Source: Nitrobacter sp. NHB1
Lineage (GTDB): Bacteria > Pseudomonadota > Alphaproteobacteria > Rhizobiales > Xanthobacteraceae
Direction: 5' to 3'
NCBI RefSeq assembly: GCF_036964665.1
Contig: NZ_JBAMDA010000001.1
Location: 1,116,001 to 1,180,000 of the forward strand
Length of the DNA: 64,000 bases
Under the pieces are notes generated by a model, which was not told the DNA's origin, made no database searches, and was given only the letters and a program-made list of their open reading frames with translations. The position numbers were made by a program, and so were the translations under genes. Below, piece after piece: positions 20,740 to 30,696 of this stretch (positions are counted from its first letter, which is position 1; every line of letters begins with the position of its first letter).

Positions 20740-22302
20740 GATATTTTTTCTTCCCTTTAATGCGCCTTCCACAGTGTGCGCCATACTGAGGGCCGCGAGA
20801 GCTCTCGCTTTGCTCTTTTCCAACGCTTCTTCAACGTAACGTTCTAAGGGAAGAAAAATCGCCACCTTAATATCCAAAATAGGTCGGGGTTCATTTTGTG
20901 ACCCGACCCATTCTTGGGACTTTCCTGTGATTTTGTTCTTGCGTAACGATTTCTCGAAGAAGTCACGATACCGACGTGGCGATATGCCGTAAAAGTGGGT
21001 AAATTTGACTTTGCGATAATTAGCATAATGAACGCGTGAAGAGCCCTCTACCTCGATCGAGTCAGGATGCAGAGCGAACGCCGCGCTTTTTGGGTAAGGC
21101 TCCAAAAAAAAGACTGTATCAATACCTGATCCAACTATATGTTTTGCACAAATATGACACGGAAACGTCGTGCAGAATAATGTTGCATCTTGAACCGCTC
21201 GCCCGAGCCTAGCGGCATCCATAAGAGCGGACATCTCTGCGTGCAGAATACGTCCGAACTCAATGATGTCCATGAGTTGGGAGTCTTTGACAGCAGGATG
21301 CTGGAGCATATCGTCAATTTTTTCGACACACTCTTCGTTCATCAAAGCTTGGCCACTTAGCCTCTCAAATAGATCGAGAATTAACGCGCGCTTCTTTTCG
21401 TCATTTGGATCATTGCCCCACTTAAAATCACGCGCATCATTGCCGCCATTTTCCGCCCAATAGGTACCGCCCCCGCCTTTAGGGACTTCGTTGCAACCAA
21501 GCGAAATGACCTCGTGATTTTTTGAAAAAATGGCGGCGCCAACTTGTCGAGACAAATCCAGCGAACGTAGCGAGGCGCCCTTGGCCATGTACATTCCATA
21601 TTCAACTGGAGTCGGCGACAGGTCAGTGGCACCGAAAATAAGCTTGATGAATCTATATAGTTGCTCAGATTGAGTGGACGGGATATCTACGTTGATGATG
21701 AAATCGGCTAAATGGAATACGTCGCGAACTCGTTGCCCATTTTGATCCTCTTCCTGATCTTCATCCAATTTTATAAGTTGATCTGCAGCTGCCTTGTACT
21801 TGTCAAGATCGGTACTTTTGTGATCGCGTGCGATACGTTGGGCAAAGGCATCTGTTCTTTCCCCCTTCGATGAGTAAACTGAAATTTGAAAAAACAATTT
21901 GCCATAGACGCTGCGTAAAAGATCGATCTCTTCTTTGCGTTTAAATTGATGAATTATATATGCTTTGCTTTCGCGGTGTTGCCGTTTTGAGTGCTTGAGT
22001 CCTCGTCCCTTGGCAATTTTATCAATAACGAGGGAGGCACAAATAGCTTTGTCACCCGAAATCTCCCGTAAGCGATTTCCAAAATCTATATAGCTTTTGA
22101 AGCGCGCCTCGCTCGGTCTGTCATTAAGCTTTACATCGCAGTAGTCGATGTCTCGAAAGAGATCAGTGACCTTGATCACTTCGACGTCATAGCCGAATCC
22201 CTCCAATTGAGACTTCAATGGTTGGACTGTTTCAGAAAGGTCAACACCTATCGGAGCAACGAGACCGAAAAAAAGTTCAGGAAATTCTATTCTTTCTAAC
22301 AT
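20725..22302 (-). CDS. Anti-phage dCTP deaminase (AvcD/DCD-type)
   Basis: A 525-aa two-domain protein. Residues about 1-200 resemble a nucleotide-kinase-like P-loop domain as in known anti-phage deaminases (ELFFGLVAPIGVDLSETVQPL). The C-terminal domain is a zinc-dependent dCMP-deaminase fold: HAE at residues 354-356 (H354 Zn ligand, E356 general acid-base) and PCHICAKHIV with C382 and C385. Characterised relatives deaminate dCTP/dCMP during phage infection and starve the phage of dCTP. In Vibrio cholerae the partner RNA AvcI keeps the protein silent. Here it is the main gene of the queF island, lower in GC than its surroundings, with a tail rich in Lys/Arg (GRKNIKKRR). Confidence 0.85.
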   Translation of the reverse strand: MLERIEFPELFFGLVAPIGVDLSETVQPLKSQLEGFGYDVEVIKVTDLFRDIDYCDVKLNDRPSEARFKSYIDFGNRLREISGDKAICASLVIDKIAKGRGLKHSKRQHRESKAYIIHQFKRKEEIDLLRSVYGKLFFQISVYSSKGERTDAFAQRIARDHKSTDLDKYKAAADQLIKLDEDQEEDQNGQRVRDVFHLADFIINVDIPSTQSEQLYRFIKLIFGATDLSPTPVEYGMYMAKGASLRSLDLSRQVGAAIFSKNHEVISLGCNEVPKGGGGTYWAENGGNDARDFKWGNDPNDEKKRALILDLFERLSGQALMNEECVEKIDDMLQHPAVKDSQLMDIIEFGRILHAEMSALMDAARLGRAVQDATLFCTTFPCHICAKHIVGSGIDTVFFLEPYPKSAAFALHPDSIEVEGSSRVHYANYRKVKFTHFYGISPRRYRDFFEKSLRKNKITGKSQEWVGSQNEPRPILDIKVAIFLPLERYVEEALEKSKARALAALSMAHTVEGALKGRKNIKKRR

Positions 22303-22331
22303 ATGCTCATCTCTCGGAGATTCCCATTAGG

Positions 22332-22346
22332 TTAACGAAACGTTAA
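22332..22346. promoter_or_regulatory. 15-bp palindrome between the divergent island genes
   Basis: TTAACG-AAA-CGTTAA, a perfect dyad centred in the gap between the deaminase start (22302) and the short ORF (22348). It is a plausible operator for a regulator, or a small RNA hairpin. No regulator gene is in the island. Confidence 0.45.
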
Positions 22347-22347
22347 A

Positions 22348-22560
22348 ATGGCTAGCTTCCAGGATGAAAGAGTAGCGTCGATGTCACGAAAGCCACCCAC
22401 CCGACAACAGTCCCAAACTCAGAGGCAGCAAAGTTCAGGCACAGGATCGGCTAGAGCAGTAAGAGCCGATGCTTTCGATCAATTCATCGAAGATCGCCTT
22501 CAACAAATTGATCGTCATGGAGATCAATCGGAATCTGAAGTCGTTTGTCACGTCTATTAG
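22348..22560 (+). CDS. Short hypothetical protein in the island (uncertain)
   Basis: A 70-codon frame (or 59 from ATG 22381) encoding a Gln/Arg/Ser-rich, probably disordered N-terminus (KPPTRQQSQTQRQQSSGTG) and a more regular tail DAFDQFIEDRLQQIDRHGDQSE. I recognise no family. It is divergent from the deaminase gene. It could be a small partner protein, a truncated gene, or chance coding over a non-coding antitoxin RNA. Confidence 0.35.
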   Translation: MASFQDERVASMSRKPPTRQQSQTQRQQSSGTGSARAVRADAFDQFIEDRLQQIDRHGDQSESEVVCHVY

Positions 22561-22610
22561 TACTAGCTGACCCGATTTTGCAATTTGAGGTTTTGCTAAA
22601 AGTCCGAAGT

Positions 22611-22716
22611 CGCGCGGCGGCATTCCCATCGACGTGTTCTGGCAGACCGGCACGGTGCCGAAGGGCGTCTGGATTCCCGACCAGAGCGTCCCGGCCTATC
22701 GGGGACGAGGCTGAGC
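22611..22716. repeat. Right direct repeat (att-like), queF 3' remnant
   Basis: Second copy of the 106-bp segment at 20580-20685, with one mismatch. It encodes the last codons and stop of QueF but has no start and no upstream part, so it is a pseudogene fragment. It ends 13 bases before the stop of the convergent MFS gene. The ancestral order was therefore queF facing the MFS gene directly. Confidence 0.93.
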
Positions 22717-22729
22717 GCGAACTGCAGTT

Positions 22730-23941
22730 CTAACCCCCGCGCGATCCGGCCTTCCCGACCAGCAGCCGCGCACAGACGAATCCGAGAATCGCGATGACGA
22801 CGGCGTTTGCAGCAAGGGTCGGAAATTTTCCGGCCCAGGCGAGGCTCACGCCATAGGCGATCGGACCGGCCGTCTGCCCCATGTAGAAGAAGAAGGAGTG
22901 CAGCGACAACGCGGTCGCCCGCGCCTGCTCGGACAATTCGCTCGCAAACACCTGCAGGCAGCCGTGCAGCATGTAGAAGCCCCAGCCCATCAGGATGAAG
23001 CTGAGCACCTGGATCCGCCAGTCCGGACCGAAACCGACCGCGACGATCTGCGCCGCCACCAGCATAGCGCCTGATATCATCATACCGCGTACGCCGAGCA
23101 GCGACAGCAACCGCGACACCGTCATGGTGTAGAACAGCCCGCCGACGGCAAATCCGGCGATGACGATGCCCGCGACCGAAAGCCGGGTTTCGCCGAGTTC
23201 GAACAGAAACGCCGCGACGTAGGGAAACAGTCCAAGCACGCAGCAGCCTTCGATGAAAACGGCGGAGTAGCAGACCCGGGCGTTGGGATTGCTGAAGATC
23301 TGCCGGTAGCCATGCCGCAGATCGATGAACTTCATGGGCTGCGAGGTCGTGATCGCATTGCCGCGGCGGAATCCAGACCCGACGGCGATCGAGGCGGCCA
23401 GAACCAGCACTCCGAGCACAACGAGCACACCGCGCCAGCCGACAAGATCGCCGATCACGCCGGAAAACGAGGCGCCAAGCAGATTGCCGCTCACTGTACC
23501 CGCGATCGTCCTGCCGATCGCCACCTGCCGCTGTGACACTGGAACGAGATCGCTCGCCATGCCGAGCGCGACCGGAAAAACACCGCCCGATGCGATTCCT
23601 GCGAAGATGCGCGTCACGAACAGCGCACTGTAGGACGTGCACAGCGCGCCGGCGACGTTCGCGATGCCGAGCAGCACCAGGCACACCAGCATCAGCCGCC
23701 CCTTGCCGAAGATATCGGCGGCCGCGCCGACCAGCGGCTGCACAATGGCAAACGAGAAAGCGGTGACCGCCGACAGGCCGGCGGCGGTTGCGACCGTCAC
23801 CGACAGATCGTCGGCGACATGCGGCAGCACCGGGTCCATCGCGCGCGTCGACAGGCTGGCTGCGAAGGTGGCCAGCGCGATAATATTCAGGAGCGGCGGC
23901 AGTTTGTGCTTTCCAGCCGCTGCCGACGTGACCGATGTCAT
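22730..23941 (-). CDS. Major facilitator superfamily transporter
   Basis: A 403-aa protein with about 12 hydrophobic helices. The MFS loop motif between helices 2 and 3 is [13 protein letters not shown], and [20 protein letters not shown] matches the drug:H+ antiporter motif C region. The substrate is unknown; arabinose/drug-efflux-like DHA1 transporters are the nearest type. The start overlaps the kdsA stop as ATGA, so it is co-translated with kdsA. Confidence 0.88.
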   Translation of the reverse strand: MTSVTSAAAGKHKLPPLLNIIALATFAASLSTRAMDPVLPHVADDLSVTVATAAGLSAVTAFSFAIVQPLVGAAADIFGKGRLMLVCLVLLGIANVAGALCTSYSALFVTRIFAGIASGGVFPVALGMASDLVPVSQRQVAIGRTIAGTVSGNLLGASFSGVIGDLVGWRGVLVVLGVLVLAASIAVGSGFRRGNAITTSQPMKFIDLRHGYRQIFSNPNARVCYSAVFIEGCCVLGLFPYVAAFLFELGETRLSVAGIVIAGFAVGGLFYTMTVSRLLSLLGVRGMMISGAMLVAAQIVAVGFGPDWRIQVLSFILMGWGFYMLHGCLQVFASELSEQARATALSLHSFFFYMGQTAGPIAYGVSLAWAGKFPTLAANAVVIAILGFVCARLLVGKAGSRGG

Positions 23942-24801
23942 TTTGGGAGGGCCGGATCGGCCGCCTTCGCCAGCGCATCGAACGCCATCAGCCTTCGCAC
24001 CAGCGCCTCGAACTCGCGCAGCGGCACCATGTTGGGACCGTCCGACGGTGCATGATCGGGATCGGGATGGGTCTCGATGAACACGCCGGCGACACCGACC
24101 GCAACGGCCGCGCGCGCCAGCACCGGCACGAATTCGCGCTCGCCGCCGCTTGAGGTGCCCTTGCCTCCCGGCTGCTGCACCGAATGGGTGGCGTCGAAGA
24201 TGACAGGCGCGCCGGTGGTGCGCGCCAGGATCGGCAGCGCGCGCATGTCGGAGACCAGCGTGTTGTAGCCGAAGGACGCCCCGCGCTCAGTCACCAGCAC
24301 GTTGCGGTTGCCGCCGCCGGTGATCTTGCTGACGACGTTGGCCATGTCCCACGGCGCGAGGAACTGCCCCTTCTTGACGTTGACGACCTTGCCCGTCGCC
24401 GCCGCCGCCAGCAGCAGGTCGGTCTGCCGGCACAGGAACGCAGGTATCTGCAGCACGTCGACCGCCTGCGCGACCTCGGCGCATTGCGCGGCCTCGTGTA
24501 CGTCGGTGAGCACGGGCAATCCGAGCGACGAGCCGATCTCCGCGAACACCGGCAGCGCCTGATTCAGTCCGAGCCCCCGCTCGCCCGACGCACTGGTGCG
24601 ATTGGCCTTGTCGAACGAGGTCTTGAAGACGAGGCCGATGTTCAGGCGCGCGGCGATCTCCTTCAGCGCGCTGGCCACCTCAAGTGCATGCGCCCGGCTT
24701 TCCATCTGGCACGGACCGGCAATGACCGACAGCGGCCGGTCCTGACCGAAAGTGACGGAGCCGGCGGAGACGACGGGCGCCGCGGAGACGGACTGATTCA
24801 A
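23938..24801 (-). CDS. kdsA: 3-deoxy-D-manno-octulosonate 8-phosphate synthase
   Basis: Condenses phosphoenolpyruvate with arabinose 5-phosphate in the first committed step of Kdo synthesis for lipopolysaccharide. Motifs are [53 protein letters not shown] and [15 protein letters not shown]. The length is 287 aa from a TTG at 24801 ([11 protein letters not shown]). That codon is preferred because AAAGGA lies just upstream and the encoded start matches the family; an ATG at 24828 would add nine residues. It overlaps the downstream MFS gene. Confidence 0.95.
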   Translation of the reverse strand: MNQSVSAAPVVSAGSVTFGQDRPLSVIAGPCQMESRAHALEVASALKEIAARLNIGLVFKTSFDKANRTSASGERGLGLNQALPVFAEIGSSLGLPVLTDVHEAAQCAEVAQAVDVLQIPAFLCRQTDLLLAAAATGKVVNVKKGQFLAPWDMANVVSKITGGGNRNVLVTERGASFGYNTLVSDMRALPILARTTGAPVIFDATHSVQQPGGKGTSSGGEREFVPVLARAAVAVGVAGVFIETHPDPDHAPSDGPNMVPLREFEALVRRLMAFDALAKAADPALPK

Positions 24802-24828
24802 GGGTGAATTCCTTTGCTGACCGACCAT

Positions 24829-25172
24829 GCCGGGCAGCGGCGGCGGGATCAACCCGCTTATTGCGGCTTCGAAGATAAGGAATGCGCGGGGCACAGCGGA
24901 ATCGGCCGCCGCGCCCCTGCATTTCAATAGCAGCCGCAGTCGCGGATCGACGAGGTCTTCCGCAAGATCGTCAAGAAGGCAGGCTGAGCGACGTTAGTCC
25001 GACGGCGCTCAACCATCCTGACATCCGTGAGCCCTCCGCAACAGCAGTCGCCGCTGCCTTGCACAAGTTTTCGGCGCACGTCTGCTGCTGTCGCGAGCAA
25101 TTCTGCAGTGTCGTTCGTGCCATCAATCGATCTCAGCCGTGTTTCGAACGGAAGTGTGCTGCATTTCAAGGT
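24829..25172. other. Intergenic region upstream of nirB and kdsA
   Basis: About 340 bases with no convincing gene. In one plus-strand frame 24931-24987 reads [18 protein letters not shown] and a stop; this looks like the tail of a decayed gene. Around 25064-25082 a weak dyad (TGCACA ... GGCGCA) could be an NtrC-type site, but its spacing is two bases longer than the consensus. Confidence 0.35.
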
Positions 25173-25188
25173 TGGCACGGGGCTTGCT
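25173..25188 (+). promoter_or_regulatory. Sigma-54 promoter of nirBD
   Basis: TGGCACG-GGGC-TTGCT matches the RpoN -24/-12 consensus TGGCACG-N4-TTGCW at every position. It lies about 70 bases before the nirB ATG. It implies control by an enhancer-binding protein such as NtrC under nitrogen limitation. Confidence 0.85.
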
Positions 25189-25256
25189 TGAAAACCGATG
25201 AAGGTCTTGTCGGGCTGCCGCCGTGCGTATCTGAGGACTAAACGGACAAAGCGAAT

Positions 25257-27704
25257 ATGAAGGAAAAGCTGGTTGTCATAGGCGCCGGTATGGCCTCCGG
25301 AAGGATGCTGGAGCATCTGTTCGAGGCCAATCAAGATCGTTTCGACATCATCCTTTTCGGAGCGGAACCGCGCGGCAATTACAACCGCATCATGTTGTCG
25401 CCAGTGTTGGCCGGCGAGAAGTCGTTCGATCAGATCGTCACGCATGATGCGGCTTGGTACGACGACCATCAGGTCAAATGCCGCTTCGGCGAAACGGTGA
25501 CACGCATCGATCGCATGGCGAAGATGGTGCACTCGGCGAGAGGCGAAACTCCTTACAACAGGCTTGTGATTGCGACCGGATCCGCTCCCTTCATGATCCC
25601 CATTACCGGGCGGGACTTGCCGGGCGTCATGGCATTTCGCGACTACGACGATGTCCAGGCGATGGTGGCCGCAGCCGGAAAAAAGGACGCCAAAGCTGTC
25701 ATTATCGGCGGGGGTTTACTCGGACTGGAGGCTGCCGCGGCACTTGGACTGCGCGGCATGGAAGTGGTCGTCCTGCATTTGATGAGCCACTTGATGGAGC
25801 GTCAGTTGGACGCCGCGGCCAGCTATCTGCTGCAGAAGGAACTGGAGGGCCGCGGAATCAAAATCCATTGCAAGGCGCAGACCATCGCGATCCTCGGCCA
25901 CGAGCGCGCCGAAGCCGTGCTGCTCGATGACGGCACCGTTTTTCCTGCCGATATCGTTGTAATGGCGATCGGCATCCGCCCGGAGGTGCGGATCGCAACC
26001 GATGCAGGCATCCATGTTGAGCGCGGCATCGTCGTGGACGACCGAATGCTGACCTCTGATAACAACATCCTCGCTATCGGCGAATGCTGTGAGCATAAAA
26101 ACGTCTGCTACGGCCTCGTCGCGCCGCTCTACGATATGGCCAAGGTCGCCGCGAAGACCCTGACAGGAGTTGAAGCGACATTCCATGCCGTTGAAACAGC
26201 AACCCAGTTGAAGGTGACCGGCGTGAGCCTTTACTCGGCGGGCGACTTCGCCGATGCGCCTGATCGAGAAGAGATCGTGCTGCGGGATGCAGGCTCGGGC
26301 GTCTACAAGAGGCTCGTGCTGAAGGAAAACCGCATTTTGGGAGCTGTCCTTTACGGGGAGACCGCAGACGGTACCTGGTTCTTCGATATGCTGCGCAAGG
26401 GCACCGACGTCTCGCAGATGCGCGACATGTTGATTTTCGGTCAGGCCTATCAGGGGAGCGCGCCGCTCGACCCTATGGCGGCCGTTGCAGCCTTGCCGGA
26501 TGATGCGGAAATCTGCGGCTGCAACGGCGTCTGCAAAAGCAAGATCGTCTCGACCATCACTGCCAAAGGCCTGATGTCGCTCGACGACGTGCGCTCTCAC
26601 ACCAAGGCGTCTGCTTCCTGTGGTGCCTGTACAGGTCTCGTCGAACAACTCATGAAAGTGACGCTCGGGGACAGGTACAATCCCGGTGCCCTACAGCCGA
26701 TGTGCGGCTGCACCGCGTTTGGTCATGATGACGTCCGCCGGCTCATCAAGGCCAAGAACCTGAAGACCATTCCCGCGGTCATGCAGGAATTGGAGTGGAA
26801 GACCTCGTGCGGTTGTGCGAAGTGCCGGCCGGCGCTCAACTATTATCTCGTCTGCGACTGGCCCGGCGAATATGCCGACGATTCCCAGTCGCGTTTCGTC
26901 AACGAGCGCATCCATGCCAACATTCAGAAGAACGGCACCTATTCGGTCGTGCCGCGCATGTGGGGCGGTGTCACCAGCGCGAAGGAACTGCGCGCCATCG
27001 CCGACGTGGTCGATAAATTCCACATTCCCACGGTTAAGGTGACGGGCGGCCAGCGCGTCGACATGCTGGGCGTCAAGAAGGAAGACCTGCCCGCGGTGTG
27101 GGCCGATCTCGGCAAGGCGGGCTTCGTTTCGGGACACGCTTATGCCAAGGGCCTGCGCACGGTGAAAACCTGCGTCGGCACCGACTGGTGCCGCTTCGGC
27201 ACGCAGGATTCGACGGGACTCGGAATCCGCATCGAGAAATTCATGTGGGGATCGTGGACACCGGCCAAGGTCAAGATGGCGGTTTCGGGCTGTCCGCGCA
27301 ATTGTTCCGAGGCGACCTGCAAGGATGTCGGCGTGATCTGCGTCGATTCAGGCTACGAGATTCATTTCGCCGGCGCGGCGGGCCTCGACATCAAGGGCAC
27401 GGAGGTTCTTGGACTGCTGAAAACCGAGGACGAGGCGCTGGAGCATATCGTGGCGCTGGTCCAGATGTACCGCGAGCAGGCACGCTATCTCGAGCGCATC
27501 TACAAGTGGGCCAAGCGCGTTGGCCTCGACGAAATCCGCCGCCAGATTCTGGAGGATCACCAGAAGCGCAAGGCTTATTTCGAGCGATTCATATTCAGCC
27601 AGAGATTCGCGCAGATCGATCCTTGGTCCGAACGCGTGTCGGGGAAGGACAAGCATGAGTTCCGGCCGTTGGCGACTATCGTTTCCCCAGTCGTAGCGGA
27701 GTGA
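25257..27704 (+). CDS. nirB: Assimilatory nitrite reductase (NADH), large subunit
   Basis: Siroheme enzyme (815 aa) reducing nitrite to ammonium in the cytoplasm. The N-terminal FAD/NAD domains have GAGMASGRMLEHL and AVIIGGGLLGLEAAAALG. A BFD-type [2Fe-2S] domain starts at C420 (CGCNGVC) and continues to CGACTGL; further cysteine clusters CGCTAF and CGCAKCR follow. The sulfite/nitrite reductase core has siroheme-[4Fe-4S] ligands C639, C645 (CVGTDWC) and C679, C683 (CPRNC). It is on the opposite strand from kdsA and pyrG and is preceded by a sigma-54 promoter. Confidence 0.97.
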   Translation: MKEKLVVIGAGMASGRMLEHLFEANQDRFDIILFGAEPRGNYNRIMLSPVLAGEKSFDQIVTHDAAWYDDHQVKCRFGETVTRIDRMAKMVHSARGETPYNRLVIATGSAPFMIPITGRDLPGVMAFRDYDDVQAMVAAAGKKDAKAVIIGGGLLGLEAAAALGLRGMEVVVLHLMSHLMERQLDAAASYLLQKELEGRGIKIHCKAQTIAILGHERAEAVLLDDGTVFPADIVVMAIGIRPEVRIATDAGIHVERGIVVDDRMLTSDNNILAIGECCEHKNVCYGLVAPLYDMAKVAAKTLTGVEATFHAVETATQLKVTGVSLYSAGDFADAPDREEIVLRDAGSGVYKRLVLKENRILGAVLYGETADGTWFFDMLRKGTDVSQMRDMLIFGQAYQGSAPLDPMAAVAALPDDAEICGCNGVCKSKIVSTITAKGLMSLDDVRSHTKASASCGACTGLVEQLMKVTLGDRYNPGALQPMCGCTAFGHDDVRRLIKAKNLKTIPAVMQELEWKTSCGCAKCRPALNYYLVCDWPGEYADDSQSRFVNERIHANIQKNGTYSVVPRMWGGVTSAKELRAIADVVDKFHIPTVKVTGGQRVDMLGVKKEDLPAVWADLGKAGFVSGHAYAKGLRTVKTCVGTDWCRFGTQDSTGLGIRIEKFMWGSWTPAKVKMAVSGCPRNCSEATCKDVGVICVDSGYEIHFAGAAGLDIKGTEVLGLLKTEDEALEHIVALVQMYREQARYLERIYKWAKRVGLDEIRRQILEDHQKRKAYFERFIFSQRFAQIDPWSERVSGKDKHEFRPLATIVSPVVAE

Positions 27705-27709
27705 GCACC

Positions 27710-28039
27710 ATGAACTGGATATCTATCGGCCTGACGGCAGATATCCCTATTCGCGGCGCACGCTGTGTGGCAACGCCTCAGGGGTGGATCGCGGTGTTCC
27801 GCACCGTCGAGAATCGCTTCTTCGCCATCGAGGACCGCTGCCCACACAAAGGAGGCCCGCTTAGCCAGGGGATCGTGCATGGCGCTCAGGTCACCTGCCC
27901 GTTGCACAACTGGGTGATCTCGCTCGAAACAGGCACGGCTCTCGGCGCCGATGAGGGCTCGGTACGCACTTTTGCGCTGAAGGTGGAGGGCGGAAAGCTC
28001 TTCATCTCCTCGGAAGCGCTCGTCAAGCGCACCGCATGA
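27710..28039 (+). CDS. nirD: Nitrite reductase small subunit, Rieske type
   Basis: A 109-aa Rieske [2Fe-2S] protein partnering NirB. Cluster ligands are CPH at DRCPHKGGPL and CPLH in VTCPLHNW. The ATG at 27710 has GGAG eight bases upstream and begins MNWISIGL; a GTG at 27701 would overlap the nirB stop and is less likely. Five bases separate it from the nirB stop, so the pair is one transcription unit. No nitrate reductase or transporter follows. Confidence 0.93.
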   Translation: MNWISIGLTADIPIRGARCVATPQGWIAVFRTVENRFFAIEDRCPHKGGPLSQGIVHGAQVTCPLHNWVISLETGTALGADEGSVRTFALKVEGGKLFISSEALVKRTA

Positions 28040-28183
28040 CGTGAAGCGATTTGCCGGGCGGCGTCAGGTCCGCAGGACTTCTCCATTGCGCGGACGGCTA
28101 TGGCGTGGGCAGGCTCGAATCACCGGCGCCTCGCCGATCCGGTCCCTCATCGAATTTCGGACGGCTCTGCTCCTATAGATCAC

Positions 28184-28267
28184 GATGATTTTGGATCGAA
28201 TCGATCCAAAATCATGGGGAATGCAGGCGGACAACCGCTACACACTTTTTCTTACCCCGCCCTAGAG
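28184..28267. repeat. Type-1 palindromic repeat, copy A (shortened)
   Basis: Begins with a perfect 31-base palindrome (28185-28215: ATGATTTTGGATCGA, A, then the complement). It continues GGCGGACAACCGCTACACACTTTTTCTTACCCCGCCCTAGA. Compared with the 53761-53870 copy it lacks the middle segment. Non-coding, between nirD and pyrG. Confidence 0.85.
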
Positions 28268-28369
28268 CCTTTTCGCTTCTGACGGAATCAGAAGCGAGGC
28301 TCTATGATTTTGAATTGACGCGTTTTCTTCACGCGAACCGGTACCCACTTCGCTCGAAAACGCTCTAGA
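28262..28369. repeat. Type-2 palindromic repeat, copy A
   Basis: Starts CTAGAGCC, contains the hairpin CGCTTCTGA-CGGAA-TCAGAAGCG and an outer dyad GCGTTTTC ... GAAAACGC, and ends CTCTAGA. It abuts copy A of the type-1 repeat and stops two bases before the pyrG stop codon region. Nearly identical to 41679-41784. Confidence 0.88.
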
Positions 28370-28370
28370 A

Positions 28371-30014
<1,644 letters not shown>

Positions 30015-30167
30015 TTAAGGCTCCCGTGTCGATTCGCCAAAACCAATCGCAGCCGTCAGCCGGAACGCCGATGGGCTGTGGGTGACTTCAAAGTTCCAAC
30101 GATTGCAGTCTCTTGGCTGAGGCTGCTGATGCAGGACGGAAACCCCGTCCCTGCATGGTGCCCTGCT

Positions 30168-30560
30168 TTATTGCGACCGAGGCGCCTGCGGACCCGCGGG
30201 CGCCGGCGCGGCCGGATGCTGCTCCGATTGTTTCAGCGAATCGAGGAGACCGCCGCTGGCCGGCGGAGCAACCGGCGTCGCGCCTCCCGCCGGCTGGGAC
30301 TGCGATGCCGGCGCCCTGTCCAGAATTGAACTCGGCGCATGTTCGTAGCCCGCAAGCCAGGACAGGAACAGGCTGGTCGCAAAGAAGCCGGCCGCGAGGA
30401 TGGCCGTGGTGCGGGTCAGCAGGTTCGCGGTGCCCCGGCTCGACATGAACCCGGCGCCGCCGCCCATGCCGAGACCGCCGCCTTCGGACTTTTGCAGCAG
30501 GACGATGACGGTCAGCGTCGCAACAATTATCAGGTGGAATACGATAACAACGGTTTGCAT
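30168..30560 (-). CDS. secG: Preprotein translocase subunit SecG
   Basis: A 130-aa membrane protein of the SecYEG channel. The N-terminal span MQTVVIVFHLIIVATLTVIVLLQ is followed by the family motif QKSEGGGLGMGGGAGFMSSRGTANLLTRTTAILA, a second span, and a Pro/Ala/Gln-rich C-terminal tail typical of alphaproteobacterial SecG. The start is MQTVVIVF; the longer upstream frame is not family-like. It lies between tpiA and pyrG. Confidence 0.92.
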   Translation of the reverse strand: MQTVVIVFHLIIVATLTVIVLLQKSEGGGLGMGGGAGFMSSRGTANLLTRTTAILAAGFFATSLFLSWLAGYEHAPSSILDRAPASQSQPAGGATPVAPPASGGLLDSLKQSEQHPAAPAPAGPQAPRSQ

Positions 30561-30696
30561 CTCTGGCCTTCCATCACAAGCGCGCGCCGGCTGGCCGGAA
30601 ATCACAGGCTTGCGGGGCTTGAACCTGGCGGGTGTCTACACGATCAGGCGCGACGTTGCCACCCCGCAGGCTGACGCGCCGCCGCGATTGAACCGG

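Larger units (their letters stand above)
20580..22716. mobile_element. About 2.03-kb integrated defence mini-island in the queF 3' end
   Basis: AT-rich sequence between two 106-bp direct copies of the queF 3' end. Contents are one anti-phage dCTP deaminase gene (minus strand) and a short ORF (plus). No integrase, transposase or terminal inverted repeat is visible. The structure fits an element that inserted at the 3' end of queF and restored the gene, as many genomic islands do. It is either a remnant of a larger island or a small element mobilised in trans. Base composition is clearly lower in GC than queF and the MFS gene on either side. Confidence 0.75.

Noticed and set aside
20580-22716. 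Transposon interpretation of the queF island
   Set aside because: No transposase, no terminal inverted repeats, and the flanking repeat (106 bp) is far longer than a target-site duplication.
22596-23978. A 460-codon frame overlapping the MFS gene on the same strand
   Set aside because: Arg-rich out-of-frame reading; the MFS frame has clear transmembrane helices and motifs.
25064-25082. NtrC-binding site TGCACA-N7-GGCGCA
   Set aside because: Spacing is two bases longer than the NtrC consensus and the half-sites are imperfect.
24882-25241. A 119-codon plus-strand frame before nirB
   Set aside because: It crosses the sigma-54 promoter and the kdsA upstream region and has no recognisable content.
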